Positions 8,864 to 19,495 are shown, numbered from the stretch's first letter. The stretch is DNA of 64,000 bases from CADCVQ01 sp038260305 (GCA_038260305.1 JBBSNY010000002.1:124001-188000); one strand, 5' to 3'. Notes: a model not told the origin generated them from the letters alone. Numbers and translations: made by a program.

Positions 8864-9958
8864 GTGGTCGTCGGCCAGCTGCTCGCGGGCGTGATCCTCG
8901 GACGGACGCTGCTCGACGTCGTGCACCCGCAGGACCCGGCGCTGTCACTCCTCTACGAGGTCGGCTTCGCGACGCTGATGTTCACGGTCGGGATGCACGT
9001 GCCGCTGCGCGACGCGCGCCTGCGCTCCGCGGTCGGGGAGGGGGTGCGGGCGACGCTCGTCGCAGTCCCGCTCGCGCTCGGGGCCGGCTACCTGTGCCAC
9101 CGGGCCGGCTCCGGGCCGACGCTCGTGTACGCCGTCGTCATCGCATCCTCGTCGGCGGCCGTCGCGCTGCCGATCATCCAGGAGAGCGGGCTCGACGGGC
9201 CCCCGGTCCTGGCGGCGATGGCGTGGATCACGCTCGCCGACGTCCTCACGACGGTTGCGATCCCGCTCGCGCTGACGCCGAGTCACGCGCTGCACGCCGC
9301 GGGCGGCGCGCTGATCGTCGCGGCGTGCGTCGGCGCGCTGGTGTTGGTCGCGGCGGGCCTGCGCCGCGTCCCCTACGTCCGCCACATCCGCAAGGAGAGC
9401 AAGAAACGTGGCTGGGCACTCGACCTGCGGATCGCGATCATCGCGCTCGTCGGCATGTCGTACATCGCAACGCAGGTCGGTTCGAGCCTGCTCGTCGCCG
9501 GTTTCGGCGTCGGTCTCGTCGTCGGCGCGCTGGGGGGCCCAAAGCGGCTGTCGCACGAGGTTCTGGGGCTCGGGCAGGGCTTCTTCATCCCGGTCTTCTT
9601 CGTGCTGCTCGGCTCGCGCCTGGACCTGCGCGCGCTCGGGCACGGAAGCGAGCCGATCGTGCTCACCGCGCTGCTGTCGGCACTGACGATCGCGGTGCAC
9701 GTCGCGACGAGTCGGGCGATCCGCACGCCGCCCGCCATCGGGCTACTGGCCTCCGCGCAGATGGGCGTGCCGGCGGCGATCATCGCGCTCGGCCTGCCGA
9801 TCGGCGCGATCAATCAGGGGCAGGCGTCGGCGATCTTCTGCGCCGCGCTCGTCTCGATCGGCGCCTGCTCGGTGGGGGCCGCCATCCTGCGGGGCAAGAC
9901 CTCGGGCCCCCCGGATCCCGCGCGGGTCCCGGCCGCTCCCGGTACGGTCGGCCCATGA
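8864..9958 (+). CDS. CPA2-family monovalent cation/H+ antiporter (start uncertain)
   Basis: Multi-helix KefB/NapA-like transporter domain without a C-terminal RCK domain. Features include a VVVGQLLAGVILGR helix, TLMFTVGMHVPL and a long series of hydrophobic segments to about residue 345. The first standard start is GTG 8864. However, in-frame codons from about 8780 (DLGILALICASALLG) encode a typical first helix of the family, so the real protein is probably about 28 residues longer. No ATG, GTG or TTG exists there after the gadB stop at 8729; CTG 8801 or a non-canonical ATC 8780 are the only candidates. The gene ends with ATGA overlap into the next CDS. Confidence 0.8.
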   Translation: MVVGQLLAGVILGRTLLDVVHPQDPALSLLYEVGFATLMFTVGMHVPLRDARLRSAVGEGVRATLVAVPLALGAGYLCHRAGSGPTLVYAVVIASSSAAVALPIIQESGLDGPPVLAAMAWITLADVLTTVAIPLALTPSHALHAAGGALIVAACVGALVLVAAGLRRVPYVRHIRKESKKRGWALDLRIAIIALVGMSYIATQVGSSLLVAGFGVGLVVGALGGPKRLSHEVLGLGQGFFIPVFFVLLGSRLDLRALGHGSEPIVLTALLSALTIAVHVATSRAIRTPPAIGLLASAQMGVPAAIIALGLPIGAINQGQASAIFCAALVSIGACSVGAAILRGKTSGPPDPARVPAAPGTVGP

Positions 9959-10332
9959 CGTCCCTCCCGCCCTTGAGCTGGCTGGCGATGCCCGAGCATC
10001 ACGACTACCGCGCCGCGGAGGACTACCTGCGGCTCGTGCTGAGCCCGAAGCACGCACAGGAGGCCACCGCCCAGTTGCGCCGGGCGAAGCACACCCGCAT
10101 GTGGAAGGCCAAGGACATCCTGCGCGCCGCCGGTATCGACGGCCTGCCGGCCGACAACGAGGGTGTCGCCGGCAAGCTCGCGAAGCTGCGCGCCGGTAAG
10201 GCCCTCGCGCCGGTCCTGATCATCCAGCGCGAGGACGGGCCGCTGATCATCGCCGACGGCTATCACCGCACGAGCGCCGCACACCTCATCGACGAGGGCT
10301 CCGAGGTGCCGGCGGTCGAAGCGCACCTCTGA
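9955..10332 (+). CDS. ParB/sulfiredoxin-like domain protein
   Basis: A 125-residue protein. The C-terminal half VLIIQREDGPLIIADGYHRTSAAHLI has the G-x-HR signature of ParB/Srx-superfamily domains, in which this loop binds nucleotide. There is no helix-turn-helix DNA-binding part, so it is not a chromosome-partition ParB. Its ATG overlaps the antiporter stop (ATGA), so the two are co-translated. Related stand-alone proteins are usually annotated only as ParB-domain or hypothetical proteins. Function unknown. Confidence 0.7.
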   Translation: MTSLPPLSWLAMPEHHDYRAAEDYLRLVLSPKHAQEATAQLRRAKHTRMWKAKDILRAAGIDGLPADNEGVAGKLAKLRAGKALAPVLIIQREDGPLIIADGYHRTSAAHLIDEGSEVPAVEAHL

Positions 10333-10438
10333 GCCGCAGAACCTTCGCGACGGGACGCGGCTGTTGCCGTGCGACCGCGCTGCAAGACGGCGTGCGCCTG
10401 CACCGGCGGCGGGGCCGGCCCGCTACGGTCTGAAGGGC

Positions 10439-11308
<870 letters not shown>

Positions 11309-11315
11309 GCCCACG

Positions 11316-12212
11316 GTGCGCGTCTCCTTCTTCTTGCGCGAGGCCACGCGCTCGCTGCGACGCAACGCCGTCCCGTCCTTCGCCGCGATGGCGTCCGTGC
11401 TCGTCACGATGCTCGTGCTCGGCGTCTTCATCCCGATGGTGCAGGCGACGACCGGCGCGGCCAACGAGGTACGCGGCAAGGTCCTCGTCGACGTCTTCCT
11501 GAAGACCAATGCGACCGACGCCGCCGTCGAGCGGGTGCGCCGCACGCTGACGGAGGACACGAAGTACGTCGGCAACGTCACGTACGTGTCAAAAGCCGAG
11601 GGCTACGCCCGCGAGCGCAAGCAGAACCCCGAGGCCTACCAGCTGCTCGGATCCAACCCGCTGCCCGACACGTTCCGCGTGACGCCGGACCAGCCGGGCA
11701 ACATCGGCAAGCTGCGCGACGCCCTGGCCCCGGTTGCGGCGAACGGCGAGCGCACGCCGATCGATCCCGCGATGGACGAGGTCAAGAACCGCCGCGACGA
11801 GACGACGAAGATCCTCTCCGCGACCCGCGTCGTGAAGCTCAGCATGGCGTTCCTCGCACTGCTGCTCGTGCTCGCATCCGTGCTGCTGATCTCCAACACG
11901 ATCCGCCTGTCGCTGTTTGCCCGCCGGCGCGAGGTCGAGGTCATGAAGCTCGTCGGCGCGACGGACTGGTTCATCCGCTGGCCGTTCGTCATCGAGGGGA
12001 TCATCGTCGGCGCGATGGGCGGGGTCATGGCGATCGCGCTGCTGCTCGTCGGCAAGCTCGCCTTCATCGACCCGCTCAAGCACGACTTCTCGCTGATCTC
12101 CTCGCCGCAGACGATCAACTTCGGCGTGCTCATCATCGTGCTGCTGTTCGCCAGCGTCGCCGTCTCCGCTGCTGGCTCCGGCCTCTCGCTGCGCCGCTTC
12201 CTGCGCGTCTGA
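11316..12212 (+). CDS. ftsX: Cell-division protein FtsX
   Basis: Permease partner of FtsE, 298 residues with four membrane helices: one near residues 20-45, and three in the C-terminal FtsX core (MAFLALLLVLASVLLISNTI, the VIEGIIVGAMGG region, and a final helix). Between helices 1 and 2 lies the extracytoplasmic domain that in this family binds wall hydrolases or their regulators. The segment LFARRREVEVMKLVGATDWFIRWPF is the conserved cytoplasmic FtsX loop contacting FtsE. GTG start at 11316. A candidate substrate of this division complex is not obvious nearby, although a CtpA protease is encoded 2.7 kb downstream. Confidence 0.93.
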   Translation: MRVSFFLREATRSLRRNAVPSFAAMASVLVTMLVLGVFIPMVQATTGAANEVRGKVLVDVFLKTNATDAAVERVRRTLTEDTKYVGNVTYVSKAEGYARERKQNPEAYQLLGSNPLPDTFRVTPDQPGNIGKLRDALAPVAANGERTPIDPAMDEVKNRRDETTKILSATRVVKLSMAFLALLLVLASVLLISNTIRLSLFARRREVEVMKLVGATDWFIRWPFVIEGIIVGAMGGVMAIALLLVGKLAFIDPLKHDFSLISSPQTINFGVLIIVLLFASVAVSAAGSGLSLRRFLRV

Positions 12213-12251
12213 GCGCACGCGCGGATTCGCCCGCGCTGGTAGCTTCGCGCC

Positions 12252-14846
12252 ATGGAGATCATGCGCCCACGCCGACTTGGACCTTTCGCCGCGCTGCTTG
12301 CGACCCTGATCGCGTGCTTCGCCAGCTCGCCGGTGCAGGCCGCCACGCCGGCGGCGGGGACGCTGACGCCTGACGCCTCCGGCGCGGGATCGGTGAGCTG
12401 GACGGGGAGCGTCACGGTCGGTGGCGAGACCCTGCGCGACGACCAGGGCGCGGCGTGCTTCGGCGCGGACGCCCGTCCAAGCCCTGCGTCCGGCTGCGAC
12501 GTCTTCGCGCTCGACGTCGCGACGACGCCCGCGTTCTACGACGAGCACCCGGGCGCCGTCGCGATCGACGCGACCGGCTTTGGCCTGTCGGACGTCGATC
12601 TCTTCGTCTACCGGCGCAACGCCGACGGCACGCGCGGCGACTTCGTCACCGGCGACGGCCAGATCCTCGGCGCCAACGAGAGCGCCGCGGTCGACAAGGC
12701 CAGCGGGTCGCTGTACGTCGTGCTGACGCCGTACACGACCGTCGGTCCGCAGACCTACCGCGCGCAGGCCACGCTCGTGACCCGGCAGGGCTCGAAGCTC
12801 GCTGATGTCGAGAAGGTGGCGCCGAAAGGCTTGAGGAACTACCGCGCTTCGCACGACGCGTTCACCTCGCACTCCGAGCCGTCGATCGCGATGGATCCGC
12901 TCGACCACAACCACCTCGTGGCCGGCTCGAAGATGTACGAGAACAACGACAAGTACCTCTTCAAGATCGGCACGTACGAGTCCTTCGACGGAGGACGCAC
13001 GTGGAAGGACCAGGGTCAGCTGCCCGGCTACTGCGAGGCGCCGGGCCAGTGCGATCCCAACAACGAGGCCCTCTACCGCACGACCTCCGACATCTCGCTT
13101 GCGTTCGACGACGAGGGCAACGCCTACGCGAGCATCCTCGACGCGCCGGGCGGGACGGCCGCGTTCAAGGGCTTCAACATGACGGTCCACACGAAGCGGC
13201 CCGGCGCCCCGTGGAGCGGGCCGACCGTCGTCCACAACAACCGCGCCAATCCGCTGACGCAGCAGCTGTTGCTCGACGACAAGAACTGGATCGCCGTGGA
13301 CAACCACACGGATATCCGTGGCGGCGCCAACGCGCCCCGCGACGGCAAGACTGGGACGATGTACATCTGCTGGGACCTCGACGGCACGAGCGTCGTGCCG
13401 CTGCAGGAGGTCGTGATCATGCGCTCGCGCGACGGCGGCAAGACGTGGGGGGGCCTCGTCCCGGGCGACAACATCCCGCTGCCGATCAGCCAGAAGACGC
13501 TGGTCTCCGGCATCGGCTGCCACCTCGCGATCGGTCCGAGGGGGGAGGTCTACGCGACCTGGTACGACAACCAGCTCAACGCGCTGATGCAGTCGAAGTC
13601 CTCCAATCGCGGGGCGACATGGTCGCTGGCCGCACCGATTGCGGGGATCGCCGGCGTCAACGCGGCGTTCCCGGGCGAGGCATTTCGCAACCTGTCGCTG
13701 CCGACGACCGCGGTGGACCCGAACACCGGCACCGTCTATGTCGCCGCGGCGTCCCGCAACGCGGAGGGCACCCCGCTGATCGGTGACCTGCCGCTGCCGG
13801 AGGTCGGCCGACAGATCAAGGAGGGCAAGCTTGACCTCGGCGAGCTCGGCGAGATGCTCGGAACGGAGGATTCGAACAACCTCGCCGGCAAGGACTACCT
13901 CGCCGGCGGCGACGGGCTCGGCCCGATGTCGGGCTCGGACATCGTGCTGTTCAAGTCGACGAACGGCGGGCGCTCCTACTCCAGGCCCGTGCGCGTCAAC
14001 CAGGACCCACTCAACGGCGACGCCGACCAGTTCCAGCCGGCGATGGCCGTCACGGACTCCGGCCAGCTGAACATCTCGTTCTTCGATCGCCGCAACGACC
14101 CGGCGAACTACTTCATCGACACGTACCTCGCGCGCTCGGAGGACGGCGGACGGACGTTCACCGACCGCCGCGTCTCGCAGCGGATGTGGGATCCCGCCGT
14201 CAACGCACCGACGTCGGTCTCGGGCCAGTTCATCGGCGACTATCAGGGGCTCGTCGCCGACGACGACGTCGCGATCCCGTTCTGGAACGACACCCAGCTC
14301 AACGCGCTCCCGGCCAGCGATCCCGAGCACTCGCCCTATCAGGAGGTCTTCGCCGCACGCGTTCCCCAAGGCGCCGAGGAGACCGAGCCGACGCGCTGCC
14401 TGCCGCGGGCACTGCACGTGGGCAGTCGTTCGATCGGCCGCCTGTCGTTGCGCTCGACGCGCGACCTCGTCGGACGCCGGCTCGGTCCGCCCGCGCGGAC
14501 CGCGCGCGGGGTACTGCGCTACTGCGTCGCGAAGGGCGGCGTCGCTCTGGCGGCCTTCACGAGCAAGGGACGCGTCGGCTTCGCGGCGACGACCGGTGCG
14601 CGCCACACCCGGCTCGGCATCGGTCGCGGCAGCACGCAGAAGGCGCTGCGCCGCAAGTTCGCCGGTCGCCTGCACACGGTCTTGCCGGGCATCTACCGCG
14701 TGAGTGGGAAGAACTCGAAGCACCTGCTGTTCGGTGTGCGCCGCGGCAAAGTGACGTTCGTCGGGCTCGCGGACGCGACGCTGATCGCGAAGCGCAGCGC
14801 GCTGCGCACGCAGCTTCGCCGGGCCGCGCTCATCCGCGCGCGCTGA
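12252..14846 (+). CDS. Secreted sialidase-fold protein with BNR/Asp-box repeats
   Basis: The 864-residue exported protein has a signal peptide (RPRRLGPF, hydrophobic core, cut near VQAAT). A first domain of about 150 residues looks like a beta-sandwich binding domain. From about 210 onward there are repeated Asp-boxes: SFDGGRTWKD, SRDGGKTWGG, SNRGATWS, STNGGRSYS and SEDGGRTFTD, the signature of a sialidase-type propeller. The catalytic Arg triad of true sialidases is not convincingly recognisable, so hydrolase activity is not claimed. The last 150 residues are Arg-rich with a domain common in related secreted proteins. A second in-frame ATG lies at 12261. Confidence 0.78.
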   Translation: MEIMRPRRLGPFAALLATLIACFASSPVQAATPAAGTLTPDASGAGSVSWTGSVTVGGETLRDDQGAACFGADARPSPASGCDVFALDVATTPAFYDEHPGAVAIDATGFGLSDVDLFVYRRNADGTRGDFVTGDGQILGANESAAVDKASGSLYVVLTPYTTVGPQTYRAQATLVTRQGSKLADVEKVAPKGLRNYRASHDAFTSHSEPSIAMDPLDHNHLVAGSKMYENNDKYLFKIGTYESFDGGRTWKDQGQLPGYCEAPGQCDPNNEALYRTTSDISLAFDDEGNAYASILDAPGGTAAFKGFNMTVHTKRPGAPWSGPTVVHNNRANPLTQQLLLDDKNWIAVDNHTDIRGGANAPRDGKTGTMYICWDLDGTSVVPLQEVVIMRSRDGGKTWGGLVPGDNIPLPISQKTLVSGIGCHLAIGPRGEVYATWYDNQLNALMQSKSSNRGATWSLAAPIAGIAGVNAAFPGEAFRNLSLPTTAVDPNTGTVYVAAASRNAEGTPLIGDLPLPEVGRQIKEGKLDLGELGEMLGTEDSNNLAGKDYLAGGDGLGPMSGSDIVLFKSTNGGRSYSRPVRVNQDPLNGDADQFQPAMAVTDSGQLNISFFDRRNDPANYFIDTYLARSEDGGRTFTDRRVSQRMWDPAVNAPTSVSGQFIGDYQGLVADDDVAIPFWNDTQLNALPASDPEHSPYQEVFAARVPQGAEETEPTRCLPRALHVGSRSIGRLSLRSTRDLVGRRLGPPARTARGVLRYCVAKGGVALAAFTSKGRVGFAATTGARHTRLGIGRGSTQKALRRKFAGRLHTVLPGIYRVSGKNSKHLLFGVRRGKVTFVGLADATLIAKRSALRTQLRRAALIRAR

Positions 14847-14860
14847 AACGCCGACGCGTC

Positions 14861-14880
14861 GCGGCGGCGGGCGCCGCCGC
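14861..14880 (+). terminator. GC hairpin between BNR protein and ctpA
   Basis: Perfect 8-bp stem GCGGCGGC / GCCGCCGC around a GGGC loop, just after the stop at 14846. No clear T-run follows, so termination is only suggested. Confidence 0.35.
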
Positions 14881-14919
14881 CCTTGCTGGTGCACGGATCG
14901 CAGCGGATGGGTCACTAGG

Positions 14920-16134
14920 GTGCAGCCGAACATGGTCATGAGAGTCCTCACGTCGAAGCTCGTCGCGGTCCTGTCGTGCGTGCTCGTGCTCGTCGTCGGG
15001 ATCTGGCTCGGCGGCCACCCGCGCTATCTCCCCGGGCCGATCGCCGACGTGCTCGTCGGTAACGAGGGGCGGCGCACCGCGATCGAGGGGCTCGACGCGA
15101 TCCACGACAAGTACTACCGCGCGATCAGCCAGCAAAAGCTGTCGGACTCGGCGCTCAAGGGCGCCGTCGCGAGCCTCGACGATCGCTTCTCGGCGTACTA
15201 CTCCAAGAAGGAGTTCGCCCAGTTCAACCAGGCGATCAACAACCAGTTCTCCGGTGTCGGCACGGCCGTGGAGGGCGTCAAGCAGGGTCTGCGGATCGCG
15301 ACGGTCTATCCGAAGTCGCCGGCGGACAAGGCCGGCGTGCTCGTCGGTGACATCGTGATCGCGGCGAACGGCCGCAACCTCGCCGGCCTGGCGGAGGCGG
15401 CGGCGGTCGCGTTCATCAAGGGCCGCACCGGCACGAAGGTCAGGTTGCGACTGCGCCGCGGCAAGCGCACGCTCGTCAAGCGATTGACGCGCGCGGTGAT
15501 CTCGATTCCCGTCGTGGAGTCGAAGATCGCCAACGCCGGCGGCAAGCGCGTCGCCTACATCGCGCTGTCGACGTTCGGCCCCGACACCGCCCACGAGCAG
15601 GTCGCCGCCGCGATCCGCAAGCAGCGCGGGCGCGGGGCCAAGGGGATCGTCCTCGATCTGCGCCACAACGGTGGCGGTCTCGTCAGCGAGGCCCAGCTGA
15701 TCGCGAGCATGTTCCTGCCGGCCGGTCCGATCGTCACGACAAGGGGGCGCTCGGTGAAGTCCCGCACGCTCTACACGAGCGGCCCCCGGCTCGCCGGCGA
15801 CCTGCCGACCGTCGTGCTCGTCGACGGCGGCACGGCGTCGGCGTCGGAGATCGTCACGGGCGCGCTGCAGGACCGCAAGCGCGCGACGGTCGTCGGCGTC
15901 AAGACGTTCGGCAAGGGCGTCTTCCAGGAGATCATGCCGCTGCACAACGGCGGCGCGCTCGACATCACCGTCGGTCAGTACTTCCTGCCCAGCGGGCGCA
16001 ACCTCGGCGGCGCCGGCGTCAAGCAGGGCAGCGGCATCAAGCCCGACGTGCAGGCCGTCGACGACCCGAAGACGCCGCTGCCCAAGGACGAGGCGCTCGA
16101 GCGCGCGCTGCGGGTCCTCGCCGGCAAGCTGTGA
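14920..16134 (+). CDS. ctpA: C-terminal processing peptidase, S41 family
   Basis: Membrane-anchored PDZ protease that trims exported proteins from their C-terminus. An N-terminal signal anchor (about residues 8-30) is followed by a helical tether. A PDZ domain with FSGVGTAVEG and SPADKAGVLVGD lies at about 110-180. The S41 core has nucleophile S307 in GTASASEIV and general-base lysine K332 in KTFGKGVFQE, the normal 25-residue spacing. The 404 residues match the family. GTG 14920, ATG 14932 and ATG 14938 are all usable starts. The last codons overlap the RNase R start (GTGA), so the two genes are co-translated. Confidence 0.92.
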   Translation: MQPNMVMRVLTSKLVAVLSCVLVLVVGIWLGGHPRYLPGPIADVLVGNEGRRTAIEGLDAIHDKYYRAISQQKLSDSALKGAVASLDDRFSAYYSKKEFAQFNQAINNQFSGVGTAVEGVKQGLRIATVYPKSPADKAGVLVGDIVIAANGRNLAGLAEAAAVAFIKGRTGTKVRLRLRRGKRTLVKRLTRAVISIPVVESKIANAGGKRVAYIALSTFGPDTAHEQVAAAIRKQRGRGAKGIVLDLRHNGGGLVSEAQLIASMFLPAGPIVTTRGRSVKSRTLYTSGPRLAGDLPTVVLVDGGTASASEIVTGALQDRKRATVVGVKTFGKGVFQEIMPLHNGGALDITVGQYFLPSGRNLGGAGVKQGSGIKPDVQAVDDPKTPLPKDEALERALRVLAGKL

Positions 16135-18158
16135 GCAAGCGGCCGGGCGGCAAGAAGCCGGGCGGCAAGAAGGTGGCCGGCAAGAAAGCCGGCGCTAAGA
16201 AGCCGGGCGGCAAGAAGGCCGGCGCCAAGAAGCCGGCGGCCAGGAGGAAGAAGCCGGGCAAGGGCCGCGCGACGCCGCAGCCCCCCGCCACGCCGCGCGC
16301 AGCCGACGCCGGGGATGCGGGCGGCGACCGCGCCACGCCCCCCAAGCGCCACAGCGCCGCCGCCGATCGCCCGTCGGCGCGCCGCGGCGGCTCGGCAGCG
16401 GGGACGATCCCCGCGCCCGCGCGCCCGAGCGGGGAGGGGATCGTCGCGGTGCTCGACAAGCGCGGGCGCTTCCTCATGGCCGAGCCGTTCTTCGAACCTG
16501 GCGGCCGGATGATCGTCGAGCGCGATCCGAAGGCCTCGGTCGGGGAGCTCGTGCTCGTGAGGCCGGCGTCGCGCAGCGGCGGGCACGCGAAGATCGTGCG
16601 ACGCCTCGGGATGCCGGACGTCGCCGCCGACGTGCTCGAGGCGCTGATGCTCGACCGCGGCCTGCGCCGGTGCTTCGACCCGGCGGTCGAGCGCGCGGCG
16701 AACCAGGCGCGCGACGACGGCCCGGCCGCGGACGGCGCCCGTCGCGACCTCACCGAGCTGACGACGTTCACGATCGACCCGGTCACGGCACGCGACTTCG
16801 ACGACGCGATCTCCGCCGAGGGGCTGGACGGCGGCCGCACGCGGGTGTGGATCCACATCGCCGACGTCAGCGCGTTCGTCGCGCCGGGGTCGCTCGTCGA
16901 TCGCGAGGCGGCGCGGCGTGCGACAAGCGTCTACGTCCCCGGTCGCGTCGAGCCGATGCTGCCCGAGGCGCTCTCCAACGACGCCTGCTCGCTCGTGCCG
17001 GGGAAGGCCCGCGCGGCGGTCACCGTCGAGCTGGACTTCGACGGGCCGCAGGTCGTACGGACCGCGTTCTACCGCTCGACGATCCGCTCCGACGAGCGGC
17101 TGGACTACGAGCGCGTCGATCGGATCTTCGGGGGCACCGAGGACGCGCTGGAGCCGTGGGCGACGCCGCTTGCGGCCGCGCGCTCGGTCTCCGCGAAGCT
17201 CCAAGAGCGCCGCCTCTCGCAGGACGCGCTCGAGATCGAGACGAGCGAGCCCGAGTTCGCCTTCGACGTCGGCGGCCACGTCGCCGAGTCGCGGCCGAGC
17301 GAGCAGACCGAGTCACATCGGCTGATCGAGCACCTCATGATCGCGGCCAACGAGCAGGTCGCGAGGCTGTTGTCCGAACGCGGGGTTCCGGCGCTCTACC
17401 GGGTCCACGAGCAGCCCGACGGCGACAGCGCGCTGCGCCTCGTCGAGCAGCTCGCGTCGCTGGACGTCGCGACGCCGCCGGTGCGCGAGCGCATGACGCC
17501 GAGCGAGGCCGCCGAGGTCGTCGCCGCGTGCTCGCGCCTGGTCTCCCAGCACGTCGCGCGCACCGGCCACGGGCGCGACGCGCTGACCTTCCTCATCCTG
17601 CGCTCGCTCAAGCAGGCGCACTACGGCCCGAAGAACCTCGGCCATGCCGGGCTCGGGCTGACGCACTACTGCCACTTCACCTCGCCGATCCGCCGCTACC
17701 CCGACCTCATCTGCCACCGCGCGCTGCTGAGCGCGGTCGGCGGTGGCGAGGAGGCGCCTCGCAGTTCCGAGATGGAGGAGACCGGCGCGTGGTCCTCGGC
17801 GCGCGAGCGCGAGGCGATGCAGATCGAGCGCCTCGCCGACCGTGTCACCCGCGCCTTCCTGCTCGAGCGCGAGCTGTTTGCAGGCGGTGGCTGGCAGCAG
17901 CGCTTCGACGGCGAGGTCACTGGCCTCATCGGCGCCGGCGCGTTCGTGCGCTTCGGCTCCGGCCACGAGGGCATGCTGCCGCTGCGTCGCATGCGCGGCG
18001 ACTGGTGGGAGCTCAACGAGGAGGGCACGATCCTGCGCGGCGAGCGCACGGGGGAGACGCTGCGCCTCGGCGATCCCATCCGCGTGCAGGTCGAGCGCAT
18101 CGACAAGGCCCGCGGCCGCGTCGACCTCGTACCGGCCGAGGACGACGAGCCGCGCTGA
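16131..18158 (+). CDS. rnr: Ribonuclease R / RNase II family exoribonuclease
   Basis: 3'-5' hydrolytic exoribonuclease. From about residue 205 the RNB domain shows LTTFTIDPVTARDFDDAIS with the metal-binding Asp cluster, then HIADVSAFV and FTSPIRRYPDL. A C-terminal S1 domain (FDGEVTGLIGAGAFVRF) ends the 675-residue protein. RNase R degrades structured RNA and the defective mRNAs cleared by trans-translation, which ties it to ssrA and smpB in this window. The first 50 residues are a Lys/Gly/Pro/Ala tail of KKPGGKK-like repeats, replacing the usual basic C-terminal tail. Start is GTG 16131, overlapping the ctpA stop. Confidence 0.92.
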   Translation: MSKRPGGKKPGGKKVAGKKAGAKKPGGKKAGAKKPAARRKKPGKGRATPQPPATPRAADAGDAGGDRATPPKRHSAAADRPSARRGGSAAGTIPAPARPSGEGIVAVLDKRGRFLMAEPFFEPGGRMIVERDPKASVGELVLVRPASRSGGHAKIVRRLGMPDVAADVLEALMLDRGLRRCFDPAVERAANQARDDGPAADGARRDLTELTTFTIDPVTARDFDDAISAEGLDGGRTRVWIHIADVSAFVAPGSLVDREAARRATSVYVPGRVEPMLPEALSNDACSLVPGKARAAVTVELDFDGPQVVRTAFYRSTIRSDERLDYERVDRIFGGTEDALEPWATPLAAARSVSAKLQERRLSQDALEIETSEPEFAFDVGGHVAESRPSEQTESHRLIEHLMIAANEQVARLLSERGVPALYRVHEQPDGDSALRLVEQLASLDVATPPVRERMTPSEAAEVVAACSRLVSQHVARTGHGRDALTFLILRSLKQAHYGPKNLGHAGLGLTHYCHFTSPIRRYPDLICHRALLSAVGGGEEAPRSSEMEETGAWSSAREREAMQIERLADRVTRAFLLERELFAGGGWQQRFDGEVTGLIGAGAFVRFGSGHEGMLPLRRMRGDWWELNEEGTILRGERTGETLRLGDPIRVQVERIDKARGRVDLVPAEDDEPR

Positions 18159-19491
18159 TCACCCCGCTGCGGCGACCGTCCCGGCGCGAGCGACCGCGCT
18201 CGCGACCACCAACTCGGTGAGCGGGTCCGGCAGGTCGTAGAGCCGGCACACGAGTCGCTCGACGGCCTCGACGAGTCGCCGATCCCGCGAGCAGGAGGTC
18301 GTCGATCTCCCGTTGGCGGTGGGCGACCTCGGCGTCGAACGCCGAGGTCCACCGGAACGCGCGCGGAGGACAGATCGTCCGGCGTCAGCCGGGCGGAGCC
18401 GAGCACGTCGGCGAGCAGCGCCAGGCGATCGGCCGGGCCCTCGACGCGGGCTGTGGGCTTGCGCGAGTGCGTGAAGACGAGCGCGCCGCCCTCGAGGCTC
18501 GGGCGGCCGAGCACGCCGTCGGTGGCGATGGTCAGCGTCAGGGCTCCGTCCAGGCGGACCGAGCGAACCGCCGCTGACGGCAGCGACGCCAGCACAGCCG
18601 CGCGGTCGACCGACACGCCGTGTGTCCGCCAGGGGCTCTTAGCCGTCCGCGCCAGCTCCGGCGCGACGGCTCGCAGCGGCAGGAGCGCCGTGCGGTTGGC
18701 CGCCACGGCGCGAACGAGGTGCTCGATCGCGCTCGCCGCATCGGCGTCGCCGAGCGGCGAGCCGATCCCGCCGATTACGAGCGCTGCTGATCTGATCGCA
18801 GACGCCGTATCGCTTGTCCCAAGTGCAGCCCTGAGCGTCGCGACGGCGGAGCTGGGTGCCCAATCCGGTGGTGCGACCACATGGCGGTATGGCACTTACC
18901 CATCGGCTTCGGTTCGTAGTCGCGCCAGACATCGCGGGGCGTCCTGCCGCGCATCGCGTACCACAGGTCGAGCAGTTCGCTGTTGAGTAGCCCGCACAGG
19001 TACGCGACTGATTGACCCGACGCATGCGGCGTGACGACGGTGGCGCGATTCGACGGTTGCCACTTGCCCGCTTCGTCGAGCGCGAAGCGTCCGCGGTCCG
19101 TCCGATGAAGTGCGATCACCTTTGGGCCGGTGAATGCCGCACGATCACGTGGCCAGGCCGTTTCCCAGAGTGCGCGCGGATCCGGCGCACGTGCAAGAAA
19201 AGCCGGGTGGTCGCGCCACGGAGCCTTGGCCTCGGTGCCGGGTGGGAGTTCCAGGATCGGATCGTTGGTCTGTCGCCCCCGCGCCATGAGTTCGGCGCGG
19301 ACTTGCGGCGAAAGGCGCTTCTGAATGCTGCTGCTGGTCGAGTATGCGTTCGCACCTGTCTCGATGCCACGCATCGCATCCCGCCGGTCGGACAATCGTT
19401 CAACGGGACTGGCGTGTGCATCAAGGCGTCCCTGCAGGTGAGCGGCTACACGCGACGCGATAGCGGTCTCCCCCCTCGATCGGCACCACAC
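18159..19491 (-). pseudogene. Decayed C-terminal part of an Eco57I/TaqI-like R-M methyltransferase
   Basis: The 5' fragment (19491 to about 18895) reads like the TaqI-type target-recognition region of adenine methyltransferase/R-M proteins: IETGANAYSTSS, KVIALHRTDRGRFAL, WQPSNRATVVTP, YLCGLLNSELLDLWYAMRG and RDVWRDYEPKPMGK. A one-base loss then shifts the frame; it continues MPYRHVVAPPDW and onward from 18895 to about 18360. Two more shifts (near 18360 and 18285) lead to AFRWTSAFDAEVAHRQREIDDLLL and finally RRLVEAVERLVCRLYDLPDPLTELVV before TGA 18159-18161. The N-terminal catalytic domain with NPPY is missing, its place taken by the VapC gene. Clearly non-functional. Confidence 0.7.
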
Positions 19492-19495
19492 GATC

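Noticed and set aside
8116..9954. Reading frame joining gadB and the antiporter region to the ParB-like gene
   Set aside because: Only its last part (from 9955) has a domain; the rest is a shadow frame of gadB and the antiporter.
11589..14951. A very long antisense reading frame over ftsX and the BNR protein gene
   Set aside because: Its product is Arg/Val/Asp-rich without domains, as expected of the complementary strand of GC-rich codons; the plus-strand genes have clear motifs.
16140..16260. Repetitive DNA at the start of RNase R as a CRISPR-like array
   Set aside because: It is an in-frame Lys/Gly/Pro codon repeat without spacers.
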